From NCBI RefSeq assembly GCF_019977395.1, contig NZ_AP024660.1, positions 3,472,001 through 3,536,000 of the forward strand: DNA of 64,000 bases, written 5' to 3'. The translations under genes and the position numbers were made by a program. The notes under the pieces were generated by a model that saw only the letters and a list, made by a program, of their open reading frames with translations, did not search any database and was not told the DNA's origin. Position 1 is the stretch's first letter. Each line of letters opens with the position of its first letter. Positions 42,451 through 50,350 of the stretch are shown piece after piece. This DNA comes from Arthrobacter sp. NicSoilC5. GTDB taxonomy: Bacteria > Actinomycetota > Actinomycetes > Actinomycetales > Micrococcaceae.

Positions 42451-43422
42451 CTAGCGCCCGGGCCGCTGCCCGGGTGCCCGCGTCCTGCGCCGGGTCAGCC
42501 CCACGCCCACCAGGCACACCAGCCCGCCCACCAGTCCCCAGGCGGTGGGGATTTCACCGAGCAGCAGCCAGGAGATGAGCACCGTGGTCCCGGGCACCAG
42601 GTAGGTGGTGGCGGCCAGCTTCCCGGCGTCCACCAGGGACAGTGCGTAAGCCCAGGTGGTGAAGGCAATGGCCGTGGGAAAGACGCCCAGGTACGCCAGT
42701 GCCCAGGTGGCCTCCGGGGGAGCGGCCTGCACTTCGGCCGCCAACTGCCCGGCGAACGGCAGGCAGCAGGCCGCGCCCACGATGATGCCGAACCAGGTGG
42801 CCTGCGCCGCCGGAAACTTCCGCACCACCGGCTTCTGGATGACGACGCTGACTGCGGCGAGCACCGCCGCGAGGAGGCAAAGCGCCACGCCTGCCAGGTC
42901 CGCCGTCGAACTTTCCCCGGGGCTGCGCGGCTGTCCGGAACCCAGGGCGATCAGTGCAACACCCGCGAAGGCCACCGTGCTGCCGATGAGCAGCCAGCGG
43001 GGAAAGCCCTCCTTGAGGAAGATGCCGGCCATGATGGCCACCAGGATCGGGTTGACGTTGATCAGCAGGGCGCTGGTGCCGGCATCAAGGATGTGTTCGG
43101 CGGCGTTCAGGGCAACGTTGTAGCCGCCGAACCACATCACGCCATAGGCCAGGATGGGCAGCCATTCGCGCCCCCTGGGCAGCACCCGGCTCCTGAGCAG
43201 CTGCGGCACCACCAGGAACGCGAGGACGACGGCGGCGACCGCCAGCCTGCCGAGCGTCAGGGATCCGGGGGAGAAGTGCGGCCCGATGGCGCGGATGCCG
43301 ACGAACGCGGAGGCCCACAGCACCACGGTAACCACCATGGCCGCCACGCCAAGGGCCTTCACGGGCGTGGGTGCTGCGGCGGGGGAAGCCAGGGGCTGGC
43401 GGGCGGGGCTGGTGGAAGGCAT
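42451..43422 (-). CDS. EamA/DMT family transporter
   Basis: 323 residues with ten predicted transmembrane segments in two EamA repeats ('VTVVLWASAFVGIRAIGPHF' at the start of the first; 'GVALCLLAAVLAAVSVVIQK' starting the second; 'GALVGLVGG'-like 'AWGLVGGLVCLVGVGLTRR' at the end). Family members export amino acids or metabolites. Substrate unknown. First gene of a likely EamA-metallopeptidase-CDF run on the minus strand. Confidence 0.9.
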   Translation of the reverse strand: MPSTSPARQPLASPAAAPTPVKALGVAAMVVTVVLWASAFVGIRAIGPHFSPGSLTLGRLAVAAVVLAFLVVPQLLRSRVLPRGREWLPILAYGVMWFGGYNVALNAAEHILDAGTSALLINVNPILVAIMAGIFLKEGFPRWLLIGSTVAFAGVALIALGSGQPRSPGESSTADLAGVALCLLAAVLAAVSVVIQKPVVRKFPAAQATWFGIIVGAACCLPFAGQLAAEVQAAPPEATWALAYLGVFPTAIAFTTWAYALSLVDAGKLAATTYLVPGTTVLISWLLLGEIPTAWGLVGGLVCLVGVGLTRRRTRAPGQRPGR

Positions 43423-43501
43423 GAGTCAAATGTACGGCTGCTGCAGGCACCGAACTGGCGGAAATCGGCCATGTGGGTGCCCGCGGGCTAGGATGCGGAC
43501 C

Positions 43502-44185
43502 ATGTTCTCTCCTTCGGCTCCCGGCCGTGACACCCCGCGCCTTGTCAGGAAGATCATCTGGATCGCCTTGGCTCTCATCGTCCTGGGCGGCGTTGCCTGG
43601 TACGCCATCTTTGCCGCAACGAAGCCCCAGCAGGCGGCGCCTCCGGCCGCGGGTGCTGAGCAACTGGTTCGTGCCGACAGCCACCGCCTCACTGCGCCTG
43701 CCGAGGAGAAGGCCCAGCTGGTGGAGTTCCTGGACTTCGAGTGCCCGTCCTGCGGTGCAGTCCATCCTTTCGTGGAGGAGCTCAAGGCGGAGTTCGGGGA
43801 CAGGATTACTTTCGTCAACAGGTACTTCCCGCTTTCTGCGCACCCCAATTCCGGCCAGGCTGCCCTGGCGGCGGAAGCGGCCGCGCAGCAGGGCCAGTAC
43901 CAGCAGATGGCCGCCAAGCTTTTCGAAAACCAGTCTCAGTGGGCCGGCAGCCAGCAGTCCCAGGCGCCGCTGTTCCGCACCTACGCCGGGCAGCTGGGGC
44001 TGGACCTGGCGCAGTTCGATGCCGTCGTGGCCGACCAGAAGACCGAGGACCGCATCCTGGCCGACATCGCGGACGGCAACGCCCTCGGCGTCACCGGCAC
44101 ACCCACGTTCTTCCTCAACGGTGAGAAGCTCACGCTGTCCACCAAGGCGGACTTCCGCCAGAAGCTGGCAGACGCCGTCAAGTAG
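43502..44185 (+). CDS. DsbA-family thioredoxin-fold protein, membrane anchored
   Basis: 227 residues. One N-terminal transmembrane helix ('IIWIALALIVLGGVAWYAIF'), then a DsbA-like domain with active-site Cys81-Pro-Ser-Cys84 in 'FECPSCGAVHP' and cis-Pro in 'GVTGTPTFFLNG'. It is expected to make or reshuffle disulfides in exported proteins. AGGAT precedes the ATG. Convergent with the PHP gene; the 42 bases between hold no clear terminator. Confidence 0.92.
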   Translation: MFSPSAPGRDTPRLVRKIIWIALALIVLGGVAWYAIFAATKPQQAAPPAAGAEQLVRADSHRLTAPAEEKAQLVEFLDFECPSCGAVHPFVEELKAEFGDRITFVNRYFPLSAHPNSGQAALAAEAAAQQGQYQQMAAKLFENQSQWAGSQQSQAPLFRTYAGQLGLDLAQFDAVVADQKTEDRILADIADGNALGVTGTPTFFLNGEKLTLSTKADFRQKLADAVK

Positions 44186-44227
44186 CGGCGGTCAGCCCCG
44201 CCGACGCTGCCCCGAAGCGAGGCCGCC

Positions 44228-45244
44228 CTACTTCGTGGCGGCCCAGGCAAGAAGCTTGTCCACCGGCCAGGTGGTGATGATCCGGTCTGCCGGAACGTTG
44301 TTGCGGGCTGCCCGTTCGGCACCGTACTGCAGGAAATCCAGCTGTCCCGGTGCGTGGGCATCGCTGTCAATCGAGAACAGGCACCCGGCGTCCAGTGCCA
44401 GCTGGATCAGGGCATCGGGCGGGTCCTGCCGCTCCGGGCGGGAATTGATCTCAACGGCAACGTTGTGTTCCGCGCACGCTGCGAAGACTTCCTTGGCGTC
44501 GAATTCCGACGGCGGCCGCGTCCCGCGCGAGCCCTCAACGAGCCGTCCCGTGCAATGGCCAAGGACGTTGGTCTGCGGAGACCGGATGCCCCCGAGCATG
44601 CGGGTGGTCATGGTTTTCCGGTCCGCACGGAGCTTCGAGTGGACGCTGGCCACCACGATGTCCAGGCGGTCCAGCAGCTCCGGGTCCTGGTCCAGGCTGC
44701 CGGATTCCAGGATGTCCACCTCGATGCCCGTCAGCAGCCGGGTGGCCCCGCCGTTGCTGTTGATGCCTGCCACCACGTCCAGCTGCTCCCGCAGGCGCCC
44801 GGCGGACAGCCCGTTGGCGATGGTGAGGTTGGGGGAGTGGTCAGTCAGGGCCAGGTATTCGCGGCCCAGCACCTCAGCGGCCGCCACCATCAGCTCAATG
44901 GGGGAGCCGCCGTCGGACCATTCGCTGTGGCTGTGCAGGTCGCCACGCAGCGCCGCCCGGAGCTCCGTTCCGCCCGATGCCAGCGGCTGGGCACCCTTCT
45001 CCCTGAGGTCCGCCAGGTAGTCAGGGACCTGTCCGTCCACGGCCTGCCGGATCACCGCGTAGGTCCGGTCGCCGATTCCCTTCATGGATTTGAGCCGGCC
45101 GCTCCGGGCGCGTTCGGCTACTTCCGCGGGGCCGAGGGGGCTGATGGCGGCGGCCGCCTTCCGGAAAGCCTGGACCTTGAACGTGGCCGCGCGTCCGCGC
45201 TCCAGCCAGAAAGCGATCTCATTGAGCGCGTCGACGGCATCCAT
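44228..45244 (-). CDS. PHP-domain phosphoesterase with N-terminal helix-hairpin-helix
   Basis: 338 residues. Residues about 1-85 ('LNEIAFWLERGRAATFKVQAFRKAA', 'LKSMKGIGDRTYAVIRQAV') form the helix-hairpin-helix 'PolX-like' DNA-binding part, and 95-330 the PHP domain with metal ligands in 'GDLHSHSEWSDGGSP', 'ALTDHSPN', 'GIEVDIL', 'ASVHSK', 'GHCTGRL' and 'SIDSDAHAPGQL'. This equals a family X polymerase without its nucleotidyltransferase part. It may be a 3'-5' exonuclease or phosphatase in DNA repair. All PHP ligands appear present. Confidence 0.88.
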   Translation of the reverse strand: MDAVDALNEIAFWLERGRAATFKVQAFRKAAAAISPLGPAEVAERARSGRLKSMKGIGDRTYAVIRQAVDGQVPDYLADLREKGAQPLASGGTELRAALRGDLHSHSEWSDGGSPIELMVAAAEVLGREYLALTDHSPNLTIANGLSAGRLREQLDVVAGINSNGGATRLLTGIEVDILESGSLDQDPELLDRLDIVVASVHSKLRADRKTMTTRMLGGIRSPQTNVLGHCTGRLVEGSRGTRPPSEFDAKEVFAACAEHNVAVEINSRPERQDPPDALIQLALDAGCLFSIDSDAHAPGQLDFLQYGAERAARNNVPADRIITTWPVDKLLAWAATK

Positions 45245-45295
45245 CCGTCTATCTTGACCCGTCCCGGGGCCAAACGGCGGGGTTTTTCACCGATT

Positions 45296-45324
45296 TTGGA
45301 ATATTCCCGGTTAGCCCCTATAGT
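45296..45324 (+). promoter_or_regulatory. promoter of the tRNA cluster
   Basis: TTGGAA (45296-45301), 17-base spacer, TATAGT (45319-45324): close to the sigma-70-type consensus, about 85 bases before tRNA-Glu. Confidence 0.75.
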
Positions 45325-45408
45325 TTTAGAGTCCAGTTCGGAGAAACGCAGAGGACAAAGACGGAAAGCCCCGCTTGACGCCTTTTATTTTGTTCCGAAC
45401 GGGTTCTG

Positions 45409-45481
45409 GCCCCCATCGTCTAGCGGCCTAGGACACCGCCCTTTCACGGCGGCGGCACGGGTTCGAATCCCGTTGGGGGTA
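45409..45481 (+). tRNA. tRNA-Glu (TTC)
   Basis: 73 bases; acceptor GCCCCCA pairs with TGGGGGT, anticodon stem CCGCC/GGCGG with loop CTTTCAC giving anticodon TTC, T arm with GTTCGAATC. The CCA end is not encoded. Confidence 0.97.
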
Positions 45482-45572
45482 CGCAAGGAACTGGTCAAAC
45501 AGGCTAAAAAAGTCTGGTAGGCTGGAAGCCTTGAAAAAAGCGGTAGAGATACTGCAAAAGCAAGAAACGCAA

Positions 45573-45646
45573 GGCCCTGTAGCGCAGTTGGTTAGCGCGC
45601 CGCCCTGTCACGGCGGAGGTCGCGGGTTCAAGTCCCGTCAGGGTCG
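45573..45646 (+). tRNA. tRNA-Asp (GTC)
   Basis: 74 bases; acceptor GGCCCTG pairs with CAGGGTC, anticodon stem CCGCC/GGCGG, loop CTGTCAC with anticodon GTC, T loop TTCAAGTC. No encoded CCA. The 91-base spacer from tRNA-Glu contains A tracts and may hold an extra weak promoter. Confidence 0.97.
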
Positions 45647-45694
45647 CTCTGATTGTTGGAAGAAATTCCGGCTGTCATGGTGACTAGTCACCTA

Positions 45695-45770
45695 GGCTCT
45701 GTAGCTCAGTTGGTAGAGCGTTCGACTGAAAATCGAAAGGTCACCGGATCGACGCCGGTCGGAGCCACCA
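45695..45770 (+). tRNA. tRNA-Phe (GAA)
   Basis: 73 bases plus an encoded CCA at 45768-45770; acceptor GGCTCTG with CGGAGCC, anticodon stem TTCGA/TCGAA, loop CTGAAAA with anticodon GAA. Last gene of the cluster. Confidence 0.97.
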
Positions 45771-45775
45771 CTGGG

Positions 45776-45807
45776 AAGCATCAGTTCTTCGGAACTGGTG
45801 CTTTTCT
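45776..45807 (+). terminator. intrinsic terminator of the tRNA cluster
   Basis: AAGCATCAGTTC (45776-45787) pairs with GAACTGGTGCTT (45792-45803) with one G-U pair, TTCG tetraloop, followed by a T-rich tail. Confidence 0.9.
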
Positions 45808-46265
45808 GCTTTAACACCGGTTCGGGCAACCTTGACCAGGCTTCGCCTCTGCCCCTGACGCGGCCTTCCGCCACGTATGAGTGTCCGCCCTGTGGCTAAC
45901 GCAACATCGCAGCCACCGTCGAAAGAAATCTTTGGGCACCCAACGAAACATTTGACCCCTGCCGACGGGGTGTGGCACGCGCGCGCAATGGCTTGCGTAA
46001 GCGCTTGCACTCTACTGGGCGGTAACCGGTTCCGGCTCCCGAAACAGGGTTTGAAGTGCTCCCTCCACCCCGTCTACGGTTGAGCGCGGCCGGAGGACAG
46101 CATGCTTTCCATCGGCCGGACAGGCCCTACCCAGGCCTGAACCCCCACAACACAACGGCGTCCCGGATGACGCCAGAGGTGTTGCCGGGGCCGCGGTTGG
46201 TTTCGGGGTTATGGGCACACGCCCGCCTTCCACGAAAAGTTACAACTCCGCGAGAAGAGCAAGAC
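45808..46265 (+). other. long upstream region of levansucrase gene
   Basis: 458 bases with no convincing gene. It contains a LacI-type operator at 45996-46009, about 257 bases before the levansucrase start, so the transcript probably has a long leader. Several short GC-rich self-complementary stretches occur, with no recognised riboswitch. Confidence 0.5.
45996..46009. promoter_or_regulatory. LacI/CcpA-type operator upstream of levansucrase
   Basis: CGTAAGCGCTTGCA matches the LacI-family consensus TGNAANCGNTTNCA in 13 of 14 positions and has the palindromic core AAGCGCTT. It differs at three positions from the perfect site at 52186. Confidence 0.65.
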
Positions 46266-47858
46266 ATGCACAAGCACCCCCAACACCGGCTGCTGCGGTG
46301 GCGCACCGGCGCCGCAGCGCTGGCGGCAACCCTGGCCGCCTCGGCCTTCCTGGCCGTCCCCGCGGCACAGGCCAACGAGCCTTCCGACCCGCCTGCCGTC
46401 CAGCAGATGCCGGCCCCCGCCCCAGGCTTCCCCCTGCCCACGCAGCACACGCAGCAGGCCTTCGACCCGGCGTCGGACTTCACCTCCAAGTGGACCCGCG
46501 CAGACGCCCGGCAGATCATGGCACAGAGCGACTCCACCGTCGCCCCGGGCGCGAACTCCATGAGCCCGGACGTCACCATGCCGGAAATCCCGCAGGACTT
46601 CCCCGCCATGAACGACGACGTCTGGGTCTGGGACACCTGGTCCCTGACGGACGAAAACGCCAACCAGATCAGCTACAAGGGCTGGGACGTCATCTTCTCC
46701 CTGGTCGCTGACCGGCACGCCGGTTACGGCTTCGACCAGCGCCACTGGAACGCCCGGATTGGCTACTTCTTCCGGAAGACCAACGCGGACCCGGCCAAGG
46801 ACAAGTGGAACTACGGCGGACACCTGTTCCTGGACAACACCTCCATCGGCAACACCGAATGGTCCGGTTCCACGCGCCTGATGCAGGGCAACCACGTGAA
46901 CGTCTTCTACACGGCCACCACGTTCTACGATGTGGCCGAGCGGAACGCCGGCGGCGGCGGAATCGCCCCGGACGCTGTGATCGCCAAGGCGCTGGGAAAC
47001 ATCCACGCCGACCAGACCGGCGTCACGTTCGACGGGTTCCAGCACACCAAGCTGCTGGAACCGGACGGAAAAATGTACCAGACCAAGGCGCAGAACGCCG
47101 GGTTCGCATTCCGGGACCCCTACACGTTCGTGGACCCGGCCCACCCCGGGAAGACGTACATGGTCTTCGAAGGCAACACCGCAGCAAAGCGCGGCGACTA
47201 CCAGTGCAAGGCCGAGGACCTGGGCTACCGCCCCGGTGAGCCCCATGCGGAAAGCGTAACGGACGTCCAGAACAGCGGCGCCTACTTCCAGACAGCGAAC
47301 GTGGGGCTGGCAGTGGCGGACAACAAGGACCTGACCAAGTGGTCCTTCCTTCCGCCCATCCTTTCCGGCAACTGCGTGAACGACCAGACGGAGCGTCCGC
47401 AGATCTTCATCCAGAATGAAAACGGCAAGAACAAGTACTACCTGTTCACCATCAGCCACCAGTTCACCTACGCGGCAGGCATGCGCGGTCCCGACGGCGT
47501 GTACGGCTTCGTGGGCGACGGCATCCGCTCGGACTACCAGCCGATGAACAACAGCGGCCTGGCCCTGGGTTCGCCCACGGACCTGAACCTTCCGTCCGAG
47601 TCCCCTGAGGCACCCACCCCGAACCAGAACGGCCGGCAGTTCCAGGCATATTCGCACTACGTGCAGCCCGGCGGCCTGGTGCAGTCCTTCATCGACAACG
47701 TCAACGGCGTCCGCGGCGGCTCCCTGTCACCGACCGTGAAGATCAACTTCCGCAACGGTGTGTCCCAGGTGGACAGGAACTTTGGCCGGAACGGCCTGGG
47801 CCCGTTCGGCTACCTGCCCACCAATGTAAGGGTTGGCGGCGAAGGCCTCTACAAGTAG
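46266..47858 (+). CDS. levansucrase, GH68 family, secreted
   Basis: 530 residues. Signal peptide ('GAAALAATLAASAFLAVPAAQA', cut near residue 37). GH68 active site is complete: nucleophile Asp123 in 'VWDTWSL', transition-state Asp284 in 'FRDPYTF' and acid/base Glu376 in 'TERPQIF'; spacing 161 and 92 agrees with SacB-type enzymes. It splits sucrose and builds levan or fructo-oligosaccharides outside the cell, releasing glucose. AGAAGAG precedes the ATG. A LacI-type operator lies upstream and a strong terminator downstream. Some GH68 members act mainly as inulosucrase or invertase, which sequence alone does not settle. Confidence 0.94.
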   Translation: MHKHPQHRLLRWRTGAAALAATLAASAFLAVPAAQANEPSDPPAVQQMPAPAPGFPLPTQHTQQAFDPASDFTSKWTRADARQIMAQSDSTVAPGANSMSPDVTMPEIPQDFPAMNDDVWVWDTWSLTDENANQISYKGWDVIFSLVADRHAGYGFDQRHWNARIGYFFRKTNADPAKDKWNYGGHLFLDNTSIGNTEWSGSTRLMQGNHVNVFYTATTFYDVAERNAGGGGIAPDAVIAKALGNIHADQTGVTFDGFQHTKLLEPDGKMYQTKAQNAGFAFRDPYTFVDPAHPGKTYMVFEGNTAAKRGDYQCKAEDLGYRPGEPHAESVTDVQNSGAYFQTANVGLAVADNKDLTKWSFLPPILSGNCVNDQTERPQIFIQNENGKNKYYLFTISHQFTYAAGMRGPDGVYGFVGDGIRSDYQPMNNSGLALGSPTDLNLPSESPEAPTPNQNGRQFQAYSHYVQPGGLVQSFIDNVNGVRGGSLSPTVKINFRNGVSQVDRNFGRNGLGPFGYLPTNVRVGGEGLYK

Positions 47859-47894
47859 GTCCTCACGCACCAGCGGCTGGTCGCCGCACGTGAT

Positions 47895-47936
47895 CCAGGC
47901 GGGGAGCCCCCAGGGGCTTCCCGCCTGGTTCCTTTT
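47895..47936 (+). terminator. strong intrinsic terminator after levansucrase
   Basis: CCAGGCGGGGAGCCCC (47895-47910) pairs with GGGGCTTCCCGCCTGG (47913-47928) apart from one G-U, followed by TTCCTTTT. Confidence 0.9.
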
Positions 47937-48057
47937 AACCGGCGCGGAATTACCCCGGCGCGGAACGCCATATGCGATGCGGCCCGCCCGCGGGGTTTTC
48001 CAGCCCATGTGCCGCAGCCTGGTTATAGGGTGGAACCAACAGAAGGGGGAGTGCCTG

Positions 48058-48507
48058 ATGGAATACCAGAACCCGCAACCCGTGGTGCCAAGCCGTCCTG
48101 CCGCCAGTCCGGCTCCCGGTCCGGGACGGACCGTAATTTCCGAGACCGCCGTGGCAAAAGTGGCGGGGATCGCCGCGCGCTCGGTCCCCGGCGTCTACTC
48201 CCTCGGTTCGGGTCCGTCCCGTGCCCTGGGCGCCATCCGTGATGCGGTCGGAAGTTCCGATCATGCCGCCGGCGTCCACGCGGAAGTGGGCGAAACGCAG
48301 GTAGCCGTGGATATCACCCTGGTGGCCAGCTACGGAACGCCCCTGCACGCCCTGGCCAATGATGTCCGGGCCGCCGTTTACCGGGCAGTTGAAGAACTCG
48401 TGGGGCTGCAGGTTATCGAGGTGAACGTCGAAATCACGGACGTCTACGTGCCGCCGCCCGTCAAGACCACCGCGCCGGTTGCTCCCGAACGGGAGGCGCT
48501 GCTGTGA
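48058..48507 (+). CDS. Asp23/Gls24 family envelope stress protein
   Basis: 149 residues. After a Pro-rich start, 'GRTVISETAVAKVAGIAARSVPGVYSLG' and 'VAVDITLVASYGTPLHALANDVRAAVYRAVEELVG' define the Asp23/Gls24 domain. In staphylococci Asp23 is tethered to the membrane by AmaP and responds to cell-envelope stress. AGGGGGAG precedes the ATG. First of five genes each overlapping the next by four bases, ending with an AmaP-like protein. Confidence 0.92.
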   Translation: MEYQNPQPVVPSRPAASPAPGPGRTVISETAVAKVAGIAARSVPGVYSLGSGPSRALGAIRDAVGSSDHAAGVHAEVGETQVAVDITLVASYGTPLHALANDVRAAVYRAVEELVGLQVIEVNVEITDVYVPPPVKTTAPVAPEREALL

Positions 48508-48695
48508 ACCTCACCGTTGCAGGCACGGCCATGGGCGCGTTCGTGGCATTCATGTCCCTGCAGTTCGGGCTGTGGGGCTTTCTCGTTTCCCTACTTTTCA
48601 TGGCCATCGGGGCGCTCCTGGGCCGTGCCGCCGAAGGCAAGCTGGACCTGCGCGGCATATTCGATGCCATCACCGGCCGGCGCTCCTCCTCATGA
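48504..48695 (+). CDS. small hydrophobic protein (DUF2273-like)
   Basis: 63 residues, two hydrophobic stretches in 'LTVAGTAMGAFVAFMSLQFG' and 'LWGFLVSLLFMAIGALLG', then a short charged tail. Such proteins are regularly found between Asp23-family genes and are thought to be membrane partners. Start GTG overlapping the previous stop. Confidence 0.85.
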   Translation: MNLTVAGTAMGAFVAFMSLQFGLWGFLVSLLFMAIGALLGRAAEGKLDLRGIFDAITGRRSSS

Positions 48696-49072
48696 GCTCG
48701 CCCGCGCCCGTTGTGCGTGGGCAGGCGCTCAGCGGCCATAACCGGATCAGCACCCAGGCGTTGACCAGCCTTGCCAAGGCGGCTGCGGCGCAGGCGCTGG
48801 GAGTCGACGCCCAGGACGTGCGCGCGGACTGGACGGACGACGACGGCCTGCTGGCCTTGTCCCTCGTCACTCCCATCAGCATCCCGCCTTTGCAGTCCGT
48901 GGTGCTGGACGCTGCCAGGGTCGGGATCGCCGGCGGATCCATCTGGGACCGCACGGTGAAGGCCAAGGAAAGCATCCTGGCGAGGGTCTCGGAACTGAGC
49001 GGCTCGCAGTTGAGCCGGGTGGACATCCGCGTCAGCGGGGCAAAGATCAGTACAGGAGGGCGGGTACGGTGA
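48692..49072 (+). CDS. Asp23-related protein
   Basis: 126 residues. 'ISTQALTSLAKAAAAQALGVDAQDVRAD' and 'SVVLDAARVGIAGGSIWDRTVKAKESIL' resemble a shortened Asp23/Gls24 domain; no membrane segment. ATG overlaps the previous stop by four bases. It may pair with the first gene's product, giving a heteromeric Asp23 complex; inference. Confidence 0.78.
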   Translation: MSSPAPVVRGQALSGHNRISTQALTSLAKAAAAQALGVDAQDVRADWTDDDGLLALSLVTPISIPPLQSVVLDAARVGIAGGSIWDRTVKAKESILARVSELSGSQLSRVDIRVSGAKISTGGRVR

Positions 49073-49707
49073 GCAGCAGCGTGGAAAGCCGCCGGGCCAA
49101 CAGCGGATCCCGGAGAAGCAACGGCCCGGACATGCGCAGGGTGGTCTACCGCGAAACCCATTCCTCCAGGGCCGTGGTGTCGGTCGTGGCCGCCGTCCTG
49201 GTCCTGGTGCTGGCCGGCTACGGCGTCCTCGAGTCCGGCGTTCACGCCGTGGGGCAGCCCGCCTGGTTGATCGAGCCGCAGGTGGCTGCCCAGCGCATCG
49301 TCGACCTGCCCGCCGGAATCCCCCCGCTGCTGCTGGCGGCCATCGGCGGTGTGCTGGCCATGCTGGGCCTGGTTTTCCTGCTCAACGGAATCCTTCCCGG
49401 GAAACGTGCCCGCCATCTCCTGGCCGGCGCCCCGGGCGAGGGACTCCCGGCCGTGGTGGTGGATGACGAGGTCGTCGCCTCCTCGATCGCCCGGCGCGCG
49501 CGGCTGGCCGCCAACGTCACCCCCGACCAGGTCATGGTGGTTGTCTCCCAGCGCCAGGTGCTGGTGAACGTCCGGCCAACCTCCGGTGTACCCGTGGACG
49601 CGGACCGTGTCCTTGGCGCGGTGCGGGATGAGCTGGACCAGATGCTGCTGGAGCCGGCCCCTGTTCCGCGCGTCAATGTGACCCCGACCGGGGTGATCGG
49701 AGCATGA
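49069..49707 (+). CDS. DUF6286-type membrane protein
   Basis: 212 residues. Two transmembrane segments ('VVSVVAAVLVLVLAGYGVLES', 'PPLLLAAIGGVLAMLGLVFLL') then a soluble domain with 'VNVRPTSGVPVDADRVLGAV'. Known in actinobacterial Asp23 loci as a conserved protein of unknown function. GTG start overlapping the previous stop. Confidence 0.82.
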   Translation: MSSSVESRRANSGSRRSNGPDMRRVVYRETHSSRAVVSVVAAVLVLVLAGYGVLESGVHAVGQPAWLIEPQVAAQRIVDLPAGIPPLLLAAIGGVLAMLGLVFLLNGILPGKRARHLLAGAPGEGLPAVVVDDEVVASSIARRARLAANVTPDQVMVVVSQRQVLVNVRPTSGVPVDADRVLGAVRDELDQMLLEPAPVPRVNVTPTGVIGA

Positions 49708-50315
49708 ACAGCACCCCGGCACTGCTCAACCGCATCCTGCTCACCGTGCTGGGCCTGATCCTGCTGGGCACCGGACTCCTCCTGGTGCTGCTGGCAACTG
49801 TGCCCCCGGTGGGCTCCTGGTGGCATTCCTGGTCCGGCGGAGCCTGGGAGGGTGTCAGCCGGCTGTTCGACTCCACCCGGTTCCCGGGCCGGCCGGAGAG
49901 CTGGCTGTGGATCGTCGTGGCGCTGGCGCTCCTGGCACTGATGGGGCTCATGGTTGCCTGGATCGCCCAGCAAGGCAAGGGCCGGTCAAACCTGCTGGCC
50001 GCGGAATACGATCCCGGAGAGATCCCCGGGGACGTCCGGATCGGCGGCGGGGTGGCCGAGCAGGCCCTCCGGCAGGCCCTTGAAGGACGGCCGGACCTGG
50101 CAGGCGCCACCGTCACCACCTACGACGTGAAAGGTTCCCCGGCGTTGAAGGTCCGGCTCCTGCCACGCCAAGGGGTGGCCCCGCACCTGCTCGCAGCCGA
50201 GGTCTCCGGGCTCCTGGACGCCCTGGAGTCCGTTGTGGGCAAGGAGATTCCTGTCCTCATCCACATCGGGGCCGGGGCGCGGACACGCTTCAGCCGGGCA
50301 GAGCGCGTCCGCTGA
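49704..50315 (+). CDS. amaP: AmaP-like alkaline shock membrane anchor protein
   Basis: 203 residues. Two transmembrane segments ('RILLTVLGLILLGTGLLLVLL', 'WLWIVVALALLALMGLMVAWI') as in AmaP, followed by a cytoplasmic domain ('IPGDVRIGGGVAEQALRQALEG') that also recurs in Asp23-type partners. It would fix the Asp23 complex to the membrane. Last gene of the operon, convergent with the alpha-glucosidase gene 35 bases on. Confidence 0.82.
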   Translation: MNSTPALLNRILLTVLGLILLGTGLLLVLLATVPPVGSWWHSWSGGAWEGVSRLFDSTRFPGRPESWLWIVVALALLALMGLMVAWIAQQGKGRSNLLAAEYDPGEIPGDVRIGGGVAEQALRQALEGRPDLAGATVTTYDVKGSPALKVRLLPRQGVAPHLLAAEVSGLLDALESVVGKEIPVLIHIGAGARTRFSRAERVR

Positions 50316-50350
50316 ACTGCCTCTGCACGGGCAGCCCGGGCACCCTGCTG

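Noticed and set aside
45409..45770. tRNA cluster as an integration site (att) of a genomic island
   Set aside because: No integrase gene is nearby and no direct repeat of the tRNA 3' ends was noticed downstream.
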